A DNA stretch of 5,506 nucleotides from Sedimenticola sp. (GTDB taxonomy: Bacteria; Pseudomonadota; Gammaproteobacteria; Chromatiales; Chromatiaceae), in contig JALULB010000039.1 in the NCBI GenBank assembly GCA_027041035.1, positions 1 through 5,506 on the forward strand, in the 5' to 3' direction. Below are positions 1-4,605 of this stretch, one piece after another; position 1 is the stretch's first letter; every line of letters starts with the position of its first letter. Made by a program: the position numbers and the translations under genes. A model generated the notes under the pieces. It had not been told where the DNA came from, ran no database searches, and saw nothing but the letters and a program-made list of their open reading frames with translations.

Positions 1-114
1 TACTTCATTCCGATGCGCAGCGCCTCGCTGTCCGACATCATCGCCGATCTGGCCGGCATCGGGATAGGCGCAATGCTGCTGCGCTATGCCTGTGTCGGCA
101 GTTGCCGCATCTGA
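1..114 (+). CDS. VanZ-like membrane protein, C-terminal fragment
   Basis: Frame 1 is open from the window edge to a TGA at 112-114 and encodes only the last 37 residues. The piece FIPMRSASLSDIIADLAG followed by a short Gly/Ala-rich hydrophobic helix (GIGIGAMLL) resembles the end of VanZ-family proteins, where a conserved (P)xRSxSxxDxxxNxxG-type segment leads into the last membrane helix. VanZ-like proteins are small integral membrane proteins. Most bacterial members have no proven role, and many lie beside exopolysaccharide or exosortase genes. The gene is cut by the left edge, so its start, length and promoter are unseen. It ends 12 bases before the 3' end of the convergent nucleotidyltransferase gene, with no room for a terminator of its own. 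The family call rests on one short motif and is moderate. Confidence 0.55.
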   Translation, partial: YFIPMRSASLSDIIADLAGIGIGAMLLRYACVGSCRI

Positions 115-126
115 CGTTTCCCACGA

Positions 127-1254
127 TTACTCCGGCACATCCCGTCCGCGCGCCAGGTCCTGACCCGGCTGGATCGTCTTGCGCCGCTTGCGCGCCTTGG
201 TCAACAGATGACGCGCAAGCAGCAACGGCGGCATGCGCAACCAGTGGGAACGGATGTACAACAGCTCCCCGGCTGCCTGGCGTTTCCAGCCCGGCTCGTC
301 GGCGGTGACCGGCCGCAACATCTCGCCCATCGCCGCGTTCGCCAAACCGCGCAGGCCGCGTGGCGGCGAGAACTCGCGTAACGCTCGGGCCGCCTCCGCG
401 GGCAGATCCATCGCCAGCTGCGTGGACAGGTGATACAGGGCGTAATACAACGGACGCTCCAGCCCCTGCTCGGCCGCGCGCGCCAGCAGCCCCGGCCAGA
501 ACGCTTCCCCGGCGCCAAAATGATCGAGCATCGCGTGTAGATCGTAGAGTTCCCGCAGGCCATTGCCGAGATCGCCATCATGGAACAGGTGCACGCAGGC
601 ATGCAGCAGCATGTCTTCCGGCGAGAGTACTCGGAAAGGCGTGTTCGGCAGAGGTCTGGCGGCGGCAAGCATCTTCCCGGCGTCCGGCTTCAGGCGACTG
701 GTCACCGGCAGGATCGCATGGTGCACGTCGACGATGGTGCCGCGCTCCCGATGCTGCAGCGGCGGCAGCTCATGCATCCATTCCCGATAGTAGCCCTGGT
801 CGTATTCATCGAGCTTCATGCCACGCCAGCCGTTCGCCAGCAACGCCTGCTCGACGCGCGCCAGATCCTCTTTCGCCACCAGGATATCGACATCCGAGAC
901 CAGACGGCCACGTGCGTTCGGCAGGCCGAGAAACTCATAGGCAGCACCCTTCAGCAACACCACGGGCACGTCCAGGGTATGCAGCGCATGCGCGATCTGG
1001 CGCACCTCCCAGCGCAGTTGACGACGATATTCGACAACATAGGTACGCGCCGCGTCCAGCAGGTCACAAAGCCTGGGCGGGGCATCCCGCAGAGCGGCGG
1101 CGTCAAGACGCACCGCCACGGAACCCAGAAGCAGATGGCGACGCAGCATGCGCAACAGGCGGTTTTGCAGCCTGACCTCTTGCGCCAGCAATAGCGGGGG
1201 ATCGCGCATGATCGCGTGGAACAGCACGCTCAACGGGTCGGTAGAGGCTGGCAC
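127..1254 (-). CDS. Nucleotidyltransferase family protein (NTP_transf_5 type), HPr-rel-A association
   Basis: The 375-residue product (from GTG at 1254) has the hallmarks of the NTP_transf_5 (PF14907) nucleotidyltransferase fold: VVLLKGAA near residues 98-105, the paired acidic motif SDVDILV near 120-126 (D121 and D123, likely metal ligands), DVHH near 166-169, and a later LLHACVHLFHDG helix with RELYDL. Family members are expected to transfer a nucleotide to an unknown acceptor. They occur in exopolysaccharide and exosortase regions and with PqqD-like plus HprK-like genes, as here. The C-terminus is a basic tail (KARKRRK). There is no signal peptide, so the protein is probably cytoplasmic or membrane-peripheral. 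It is transcribed away from the pqqD/hprK-like pair across a shared regulatory region. The reading frame also allows TTG at 1275 (382 residues), but that start has no ribosome-binding site. GTG at 1254 has AGGA eight bases upstream, and an ATG at 1209 would drop the conserved-looking DPLSVLFHAI segment. The acceptor is unknown. Confidence 0.85.
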   Translation of the reverse strand: MPASTDPLSVLFHAIMRDPPLLLAQEVRLQNRLLRMLRRHLLLGSVAVRLDAAALRDAPPRLCDLLDAARTYVVEYRRQLRWEVRQIAHALHTLDVPVVLLKGAAYEFLGLPNARGRLVSDVDILVAKEDLARVEQALLANGWRGMKLDEYDQGYYREWMHELPPLQHRERGTIVDVHHAILPVTSRLKPDAGKMLAAARPLPNTPFRVLSPEDMLLHACVHLFHDGDLGNGLRELYDLHAMLDHFGAGEAFWPGLLARAAEQGLERPLYYALYHLSTQLAMDLPAEAARALREFSPPRGLRGLANAAMGEMLRPVTADEPGWKRQAAGELLYIRSHWLRMPPLLLARHLLTKARKRRKTIQPGQDLARGRDVPE

Positions 1255-1262
1255 TGATTGAT

Positions 1263-1266
1263 TCCT
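1263..1266 (-). promoter_or_regulatory. Ribosome-binding site that decides the nucleotidyltransferase start
   Basis: Read on the minus strand, AGGA lies eight bases before GTG at 1254. The longer TTG start at 1275 is preceded by GTTTTTGTCAATCAA, with no purine-rich match. This favours the GTG. Confidence 0.55.
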
Positions 1267-1279
1267 GCTGTGCAATTGA

Positions 1280-1310
1280 TTGACAAAAACCGTCGGGGCG
1301 ATGCTAGACT
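1280..1310 (+). promoter_or_regulatory. Candidate sigma-70 promoter (TTGACA / extended -10)
   Basis: A perfect -35 TTGACA at 1280-1285 is followed after 19 bases by TAGACT at 1305-1310, which matches the -10 consensus at four of six positions and carries an upstream TG (1302-1303), as in extended -10 promoters. The spacing is two bases longer than ideal. Transcription would start near 1317 and give a leader of about 300 bases before the 1622 gene, running through the dyad at 1323-1387. It lies just outside the 5' end of the divergent nucleotidyltransferase gene. No experimental support. Confidence 0.4.
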
Positions 1311-1322
1311 ATCGGTATATGG

Positions 1323-1387
1323 CTGACGGGGCGCGGTGAACCTTAGCAGCTTTCGATGGCGATGGTAAGCCATGCGCCAACCGTCAG
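1323..1387. promoter_or_regulatory. Bulged inverted repeat (dyad or leader stem-loop)
   Basis: CTGACGG at 1323-1329 pairs with CCGTCAG at 1381-1387, and GGCGC at 1330-1334 pairs with GCGCC at 1374-1378. An AA bulge (1379-1380) sits between the two blocks, giving 12 base pairs. Inside, ATGGC at 1356-1360 can pair with GCCAT at 1369-1373. It could be a folded RNA leader if the 1280 promoter is used. Alternatively it could be a binding region for an enhancer-binding protein, since it lies about 100-165 bases upstream of the predicted sigma-54 start. I could not assign it to a known RNA family. Confidence 0.35.
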
Positions 1388-1461
1388 GTTTATTTACAAT
1401 CAGCGCCGACAGCATGCCGACCACTCAGGAAATTACGCGCATTTTCATTAGGTTACATAAA

Positions 1462-1477
1462 AGGCATGATTTTTGCT
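1462..1477 (+). promoter_or_regulatory. Candidate sigma-54 (RpoN) promoter, -24/-12
   Basis: AGGCATGATTTTTGCT fits the sigma-54 consensus TGGCAYG-N4-TTGCW closely. The invariant GG (1463-1464) and GC (1475-1476) are separated by exactly ten bases, and only the first base (A for T) departs from the core. The predicted start is near 1488, giving a 5' untranslated region of about 134 bases to the ATG at 1622. Promoters of this class need an ATP-dependent activator bound upstream; the dyad at 1323-1387 is in a suitable place. No activator gene is in the window. In exosortase/PEP-CTERM systems the two-component pair PrsK/PrsR acts through sigma-54, so an analogous control is possible but not shown. 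Confidence 0.55.
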
Positions 1478-1621
1478 TAAAAATTATGAAAACGGCTGTG
1501 CACGGATCGGAACACCTCACCTGGCCCCGTGCCGGCGCCGGATACTTTCAGATATAGACAGCTAGCTTGAAATATTCATGCCCGCCCCGGATTTCAATGG
1601 GCAACGAAACAGGACAACATC

Positions 1622-2125
1622 ATGCGGAAAACAAACGAACACGATCACGCTAAAAACTCATCCGATGACGCCCAAGGCGGCACCGACTTCGCGCGCAGGC
1701 GCAAGATCATGCTCGGCCTGGCCAGCGCGCCGGTCGTCATGACCGTCAGCAACGCCGCGATGGCGAATGCCAGCAGCCACCAATGCGTGACCAACACCGT
1801 TCCAGGCACCGAGCCAGCGTGCATTCCCTTCACCGACCAGGCCAGCGCGGACGCCGCCCAGGCAACGCTGAACAACAGTTTTTGGGCAGCAGGCCCGGTG
1901 AATACCGACAACAACACCGGCACCGGCGTGGATCTCATCGGCTTGAACAACAATCTGGTAAGCGGCGCCGACCAGATGTGCGTGCCGAGTGGCGATGAGC
2001 CGACTCCCGACATCCTGCAGATCACCGGCTATCGCCAGCCGGGTGGAAACTACATCGATCAGGACGGCGGGGCCGCGACCGCGGGCAACCCCCTTTCGGC
2101 CTCCTGCCTCGCCTCTTTCACCTGA
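1622..2125 (+). CDS. Small exported four-cysteine protein with Tat-like signal; possible client of the PqqD/HprK-like system
   Basis: This is a 167-residue protein I do not recognise by name. It has a long polar, acidic and histidine-containing N-region (1-24), then ARRRKIML (24-31), a hydrophobic stretch to about residue 47, and likely signal-peptidase sites AMA/N (after 48) or ANA/S (after 50). The RRKIM core is a loose match to the Tat motif, so Tat export is plausible but Sec is not excluded. The mature part, about 117 residues, is rich in Asn, Asp, Gly, Thr and Ala and has cysteines at 55, 67, 120 and 162, which would allow two disulfides after export. There is no second membrane helix, no C-terminal PEP-CTERM anchor and no LPXTG motif. 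The start is well supported by AGGA at 1611-1614, seven bases before ATG. Two hairpins follow the stop, then the pqqD/hprK-like pair on the same strand. A substrate or structural role for that system is inferred from position alone. Confidence 0.75.
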   Translation: MRKTNEHDHAKNSSDDAQGGTDFARRRKIMLGLASAPVVMTVSNAAMANASSHQCVTNTVPGTEPACIPFTDQASADAAQATLNNSFWAAGPVNTDNNTGTGVDLIGLNNNLVSGADQMCVPSGDEPTPDILQITGYRQPGGNYIDQDGGAATAGNPLSASCLASFT

Positions 2126-2126
2126 G

Positions 2127-2141
2127 CAAGCGCTCCGCTTG
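2127..2141 (+). repeat. Small perfect hairpin just after the exported-protein stop
   Basis: CAAGCG (2127-2132), loop CTC, CGCTTG (2136-2141), beginning two bases after the TGA. No T-run follows. It may protect the mRNA 3' end or act with the larger hairpin at 2155-2192. Confidence 0.4.
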
Positions 2142-2155
2142 ACTGCCTGCCTGTC

Positions 2156-2195
2156 CGCCGCGCCACCAGCGCATCACGCTGCTGGCGCGGCGTTT
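2156..2195 (+). terminator. Strong GC-rich stem-loop, terminator-like or attenuator
   Basis: CGCCGCGCCACCAGC (2156-2170) pairs with GCTGCTGGCGCGGCG (2178-2192) over 14 of 15 positions, with one C-C mismatch. A further G-C pair (2171/2177) closes a five-base loop, CATCA. Only TTT (2193-2195) follows, so as a rho-independent terminator it is weak at the tail but strong in the stem. It lies about 30 bases after the exported-protein stop and about 170 bases before the pqqD-like gene. It may terminate most transcripts and let a few read through, so that the small protein is made in excess over the enzymes. Confidence 0.5.
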
Positions 2196-2363
2196 CGGAT
2201 TCGCGTTTCCCGTGCCGACCCGGAGTTTCATGCACCACGCATGCCCGCCGGTTCCACGCTGGATTGCCACCGCGAACCGCAAATTCGGGAAGCCCGAGGC
2301 GAATGCGCCGCGGAATCTGCTCCACGCGCGACCATCGCGCCCTGTCGTGATCGTTCAGGCTGA

Positions 2364-2678
2364 ATGGAAACCCTCTGGCGTGTTCCGCTGATCAAAGCAT
2401 TCTCCCGCACCTGCTGGAACGACGAGTATTTTCTCTTCAACCCGGCGAGTGGCTACACCCACGTGCTCAATCAACTGTCCATCGACATCATCGATCTGCT
2501 CGCCGAAAGCCCGTGCGGCACGCGTGACGCCCAGTCCCGCATGATCGACACCTGGCGGATCGACGCCGACGAACAGGCCGGTTTCGCGCAACGCATCGAG
2601 GAACACCTGCACCAGCTGTGCTATCTCGGTCTGATCTCGGACGGCACGTTCGACGATACCCTGCTGATCCCCCGTTAA
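2364..2678 (+). CDS. PqqD-like small protein, HPr-rel-A system
   Basis: This 104-residue protein resembles the PqqD family, whose best known members bind precursor peptides and present them to modifying enzymes (RiPP recognition element fold). Visible features are the N-terminal strand region with an aromatic turn (WNDEYFLFNPASGYTHVLNQ, about 18-37), where PqqD relatives have a 'xxxYxLxNxxTGxxxxLN' pattern, then IDIIDLLAESPCGT (about 40-53), a variable helix with acidic residues, and a C-terminal FAQRIEEHLHQLCYLGLI segment equivalent to the 'fl..L...gli' end of PqqD proteins. No radical-SAM partner is in the window, so this is not PQQ synthesis. An in-frame TGA directly precedes the ATG, which fixes the start; a short AGG lies four bases before it. 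The kinase gene follows after 19 bases, so the two are almost certainly co-transcribed. The assignment to the HPr-rel-A type rests mainly on that neighbour. Confidence 0.8.
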   Translation: METLWRVPLIKAFSRTCWNDEYFLFNPASGYTHVLNQLSIDIIDLLAESPCGTRDAQSRMIDTWRIDADEQAGFAQRIEEHLHQLCYLGLISDGTFDDTLLIPR

Positions 2679-2685
2679 CCCCTCC

Positions 2686-2690
2686 GGGAG
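2686..2690 (+). promoter_or_regulatory. Ribosome-binding site supporting the TTG start of the kinase
   Basis: GGGAG lies seven bases before TTG at 2698. The next in-frame ATG (2749) has no comparable site and would remove 17 residues. The TTG is therefore preferred. Confidence 0.6.
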
Positions 2691-2697
2691 TTCCCCC

Positions 2698-3573
2698 TTG
2701 CTGTTCCGAACCGGCCCCTTCCTGACCCGCCTCGAATCCTCGCTGCCAATGCTGAGCGACACCCTCGACCTGCTCTACGGCCAGCGCCCGGTCGAGGCGG
2801 AGGATCAGTTGATCGACTTCCACATCCAGGTGCGACGTCGGCCCGGCCTGCGCGGACGCCTGCGCCCGCAAGCGGTCTTCTCCACCGACATGGACACACC
2901 GTTCTATCCGTTTCCCCTGGATCAGGCCTACCCGCTGTTCGAATGGGGATTGAACTACTGTATCGCGATGCAATCGCATCAATACCTGATGCTGCACTCC
3001 GCCGTGCTGGAGAAGAACGGCAGGGTACTGTTGCTGCCCGCGCCCCCCGGCTCGGGCAAGAGTACGCTGTGCGCCGCCCTGAGCTACCGCGGCTGGCGGC
3101 TGCTGTCGGACGAATTCGGCCTGCTGCGACCGGATAGCGGCCTGATCGACCCGCTGCCGCGACCGATTCCGCTGAAGAACAGATCGATCGACGTGTTCAA
3201 GGCCTTCGAACCCTCGGCCGTCGTCGGACCGACCTACCCGGGCACGCGCAAGGGCGATGTCGCGCACGTGCATCCCGGCGAGGAAGCCCTGCGTCGCTGG
3301 CGGGAGGCCGCGCGACCAGCCTGGGTGGTGTTCCCGCGATTCGATCCCGACGAGACGACCAGGCTGCACGACTTCGCCAAGGGCCGCGCCTTCCTGAAGC
3401 TGTCCGGCAACGCCTTCAACTACCCACTGCAAGGCCGCCGGGGCTTCCACGCGGTGGATCGCATCATCCGCGAGTGCTCGACCTGGTACCTGCCCTTCCG
3501 CAATCTCGACGAGGCCGTCGCGGTGCTCGACGAGCTCGCGGCAAGGAGCCTGTCGGATGATGGGGGATCGTAG
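2698..3573 (+). CDS. HprK-related kinase A (HPr-rel-A system)
   Basis: The 291-residue protein resembles the catalytic C-terminal domain of HPr kinase/phosphorylase, a P-loop enzyme that phosphorylates a serine in HPr, but lacks the usual HprK N-terminal domain. Visible features are MLHSAVLEKNGRVLLL (98-113), corresponding to the conserved 'lHGsaV...g.gvll' lead-in; the Walker A loop APPGSGKST (115-123, K121 for phosphate, S122 for Mg); and LLSDEFGLL (135-143, D138 and E139), in the place of the HprK acidic metal-binding motif. Downstream parts (PRPIPLK, the VFPRFDP strand, the FNYP region) are typical of this subgroup. No signal peptide or membrane helix is seen, so it is cytoplasmic. It starts with TTG after a good ribosome-binding site. 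With the adjacent PqqD-like gene and the nearby nucleotidyltransferase it forms a recurrent gene set whose phosphorylation target is unknown. HPr itself is not encoded here. It converges on the amgK-like gene with 51 bases between. Confidence 0.87.
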   Translation: MLFRTGPFLTRLESSLPMLSDTLDLLYGQRPVEAEDQLIDFHIQVRRRPGLRGRLRPQAVFSTDMDTPFYPFPLDQAYPLFEWGLNYCIAMQSHQYLMLHSAVLEKNGRVLLLPAPPGSGKSTLCAALSYRGWRLLSDEFGLLRPDSGLIDPLPRPIPLKNRSIDVFKAFEPSAVVGPTYPGTRKGDVAHVHPGEEALRRWREAARPAWVVFPRFDPDETTRLHDFAKGRAFLKLSGNAFNYPLQGRRGFHAVDRIIRECSTWYLPFRNLDEAVAVLDELAARSLSDDGGS

Positions 3574-3624
3574 CGAGAAGGCGGGAGAGCGGTAGTTCGA
3601 CAGCCTCCAAGCCCGCCGAACGAC

Positions 3625-4605
3625 TCACAGGCGTGGCAATACACTCCCCTCCAGCCATGCGCCAAACGCCGCCAGCTCGGGGTAATCCGGCGCGACCTCG
3701 ACGATATACCCCAGGGTACGCGGGATATCGCCAAGATAACCCGGCTTGCCATCGCGCAGGTTCAGGCGCGCGAAGATGCCCGCCGCCTTGAGTTGACGCT
3801 GCATGCCCATCAGGTCGAACCAACGCAGGAAATACTGCTCGTTCTCCTCGCGCAGGATGCCGGATTGCACCGCGAGGTCGAAATAGCCCCACGCCCAGTC
3901 GACCACCCGCTCGCGCGGCCAGCGCACGTAGCAGTCGCGCAACAGCGACACCAGGTCGTAGGTCAGCGGGCCGTTCACCGCGTCCTGAAAATCCAGGATG
4001 CCGGGATTGGCCTTCTCCAGGCGCATCAGGTTGCGCGAGTGATAGTCGCGGTGAACGAATACCCGGGGCTGCGCCAGCGCGTTCTCGACAAGCAGGTCGA
4101 AGACCGCGTCCAGTCGCTTTTGATCCTCGTCGTCCAGCTTCAGGCCGAGCTGCCTGTCCAGCAACCAGTCGGGAAACAGTTGCATCTCGGCGCGCAGCCG
4201 TGTCGCATCGTATTCCGGCAGGCCGTCGCTGCTCACGCAGGCCTGCATGACCGCCAGCGCGCCGAGCGCATCGCCATACAGGCGCTCGACACTCTCGTCG
4301 TTCAGCTCGCCGAGGTACTGCCGGTCGGCAAAATCATCCAGCAGCAGAAAGCCGCGCGCCTCGTCCCGGGCATGCACCCGGGGCGCGTTCAGGCCGACGC
4401 CGCGCAGGCGCTCGGCGATATCGATGAAGGGCGTGACATCCTCCTTGTCCGGCGGCGCGTCCATGACGATGAAGCGCTGCCCGTTACCGACGGGCGTGAC
4501 ACGGAAGTAGCGCCGGAAGCTGGCGTCGTCGGAAACCGGCGTGATGTCGTACTGATTGAAACGTTCGTCCAGCCAGGCATTCAGTTCGTTACTGCGTTGA
4601 ATCAT
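3625..4605 (-). CDS. amgK: AmgK-like N-acetylmuramate/N-acetylglucosamine kinase
   Basis: This 326-residue protein belongs to the aminoglycoside phosphotransferase-like superfamily and matches AmgK, which phosphorylates the anomeric position of recovered MurNAc and GlcNAc in peptidoglycan recycling and feeds UDP-MurNAc without the de novo route. Visible features are DASFRRYFRV (27-36) and FIVMDAPPDKED (45-56) in the nucleotide-binding lobe, GFLLLDDF (85-92), the catalytic loop HRDYHSRN (185-192; D187 base, N192 metal) and LDFQDA (204-209; D205 metal), followed by NGPLTYDLVSLLRD. Length is near the family norm. The ATG at 4605 is chosen over an upstream in-frame start at 4683, which would add 26 unmatched residues; GAGG lies six bases before it. 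The gene overlaps the upstream RND gene by 17 bases, suggesting translational coupling. The usual partner murU is not downstream; the next gene converges. A general sugar-kinase role on another substrate cannot be excluded. Confidence 0.85.
   Translation of the reverse strand: MIQRSNELNAWLDERFNQYDITPVSDDASFRRYFRVTPVGNGQRFIVMDAPPDKEDVTPFIDIAERLRGVGLNAPRVHARDEARGFLLLDDFADRQYLGELNDESVERLYGDALGALAVMQACVSSDGLPEYDATRLRAEMQLFPDWLLDRQLGLKLDDEDQKRLDAVFDLLVENALAQPRVFVHRDYHSRNLMRLEKANPGILDFQDAVNGPLTYDLVSLLRDCYVRWPRERVVDWAWGYFDLAVQSGILREENEQYFLRWFDLMGMQRQLKAAGIFARLNLRDGKPGYLGDIPRTLGYIVEVAPDYPELAAFGAWLEGSVLPRL

Larger units (their letters stand above)
1255..1621. other. Divergent intergenic regulatory region (367 bases, gene-free)
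   Basis: This stretch separates the leftward nucleotidyltransferase from the rightward exported-protein gene. It is clearly more AT-rich than its surroundings between about 1390 and 1500. I see a sigma-70-like promoter candidate (1280-1310), a 12-base-pair bulged dyad (1323-1334 with 1374-1387), a sigma-54-like promoter candidate (1463-1476), a perfect 10-base palindrome CCGGCGCCGG (1532-1541) and an 8-base palindrome AGCTAGCT (1560-1567). Short open frames here (for example 1372-1557 on +) have no ribosome-binding site and no recognisable protein. I could not match any riboswitch consensus I know. Confidence 0.7.

Noticed and set aside
360..1175. Long plus-strand open frames opposite the nucleotidyltransferase (also 580-1194)
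   Set aside because: They are antisense to a gene with clear catalytic motifs; their translations are Arg/Ala/Pro- or Gln/His-rich and show no domain, as expected of GC-rich shadow frames.
1323..1387. Known riboswitch (c-di-GMP, fluoride, TPP considered)
   Set aside because: The conserved core sequences of those classes are absent; only the pairing is supported.
1372..1557. 61-residue open frame in the divergent region
   Set aside because: No ribosome-binding site, spans the sigma-54 candidate, and the translation shows no recognisable feature.
2080..2125. PEP-CTERM or other C-terminal sorting signal on the small exported protein
   Set aside because: The end (NPLSASCLASFT) has no PEP motif, no hydrophobic helix and no basic tail.
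2488..3450. 320-residue minus-strand open frame opposite the pqqD/hprK-like genes
   Set aside because: Composition is typical shadow (Gln, Gly, Arg, Val) with no motifs, and it lies fully under two recognisable genes.
3574..3624. Bidirectional terminator between the convergent kinase genes
   Set aside because: GGCGGG (3580-3585) and CCCGCC (3612-3617) can pair, but the loop is 26 bases and there is no T-run on either strand.
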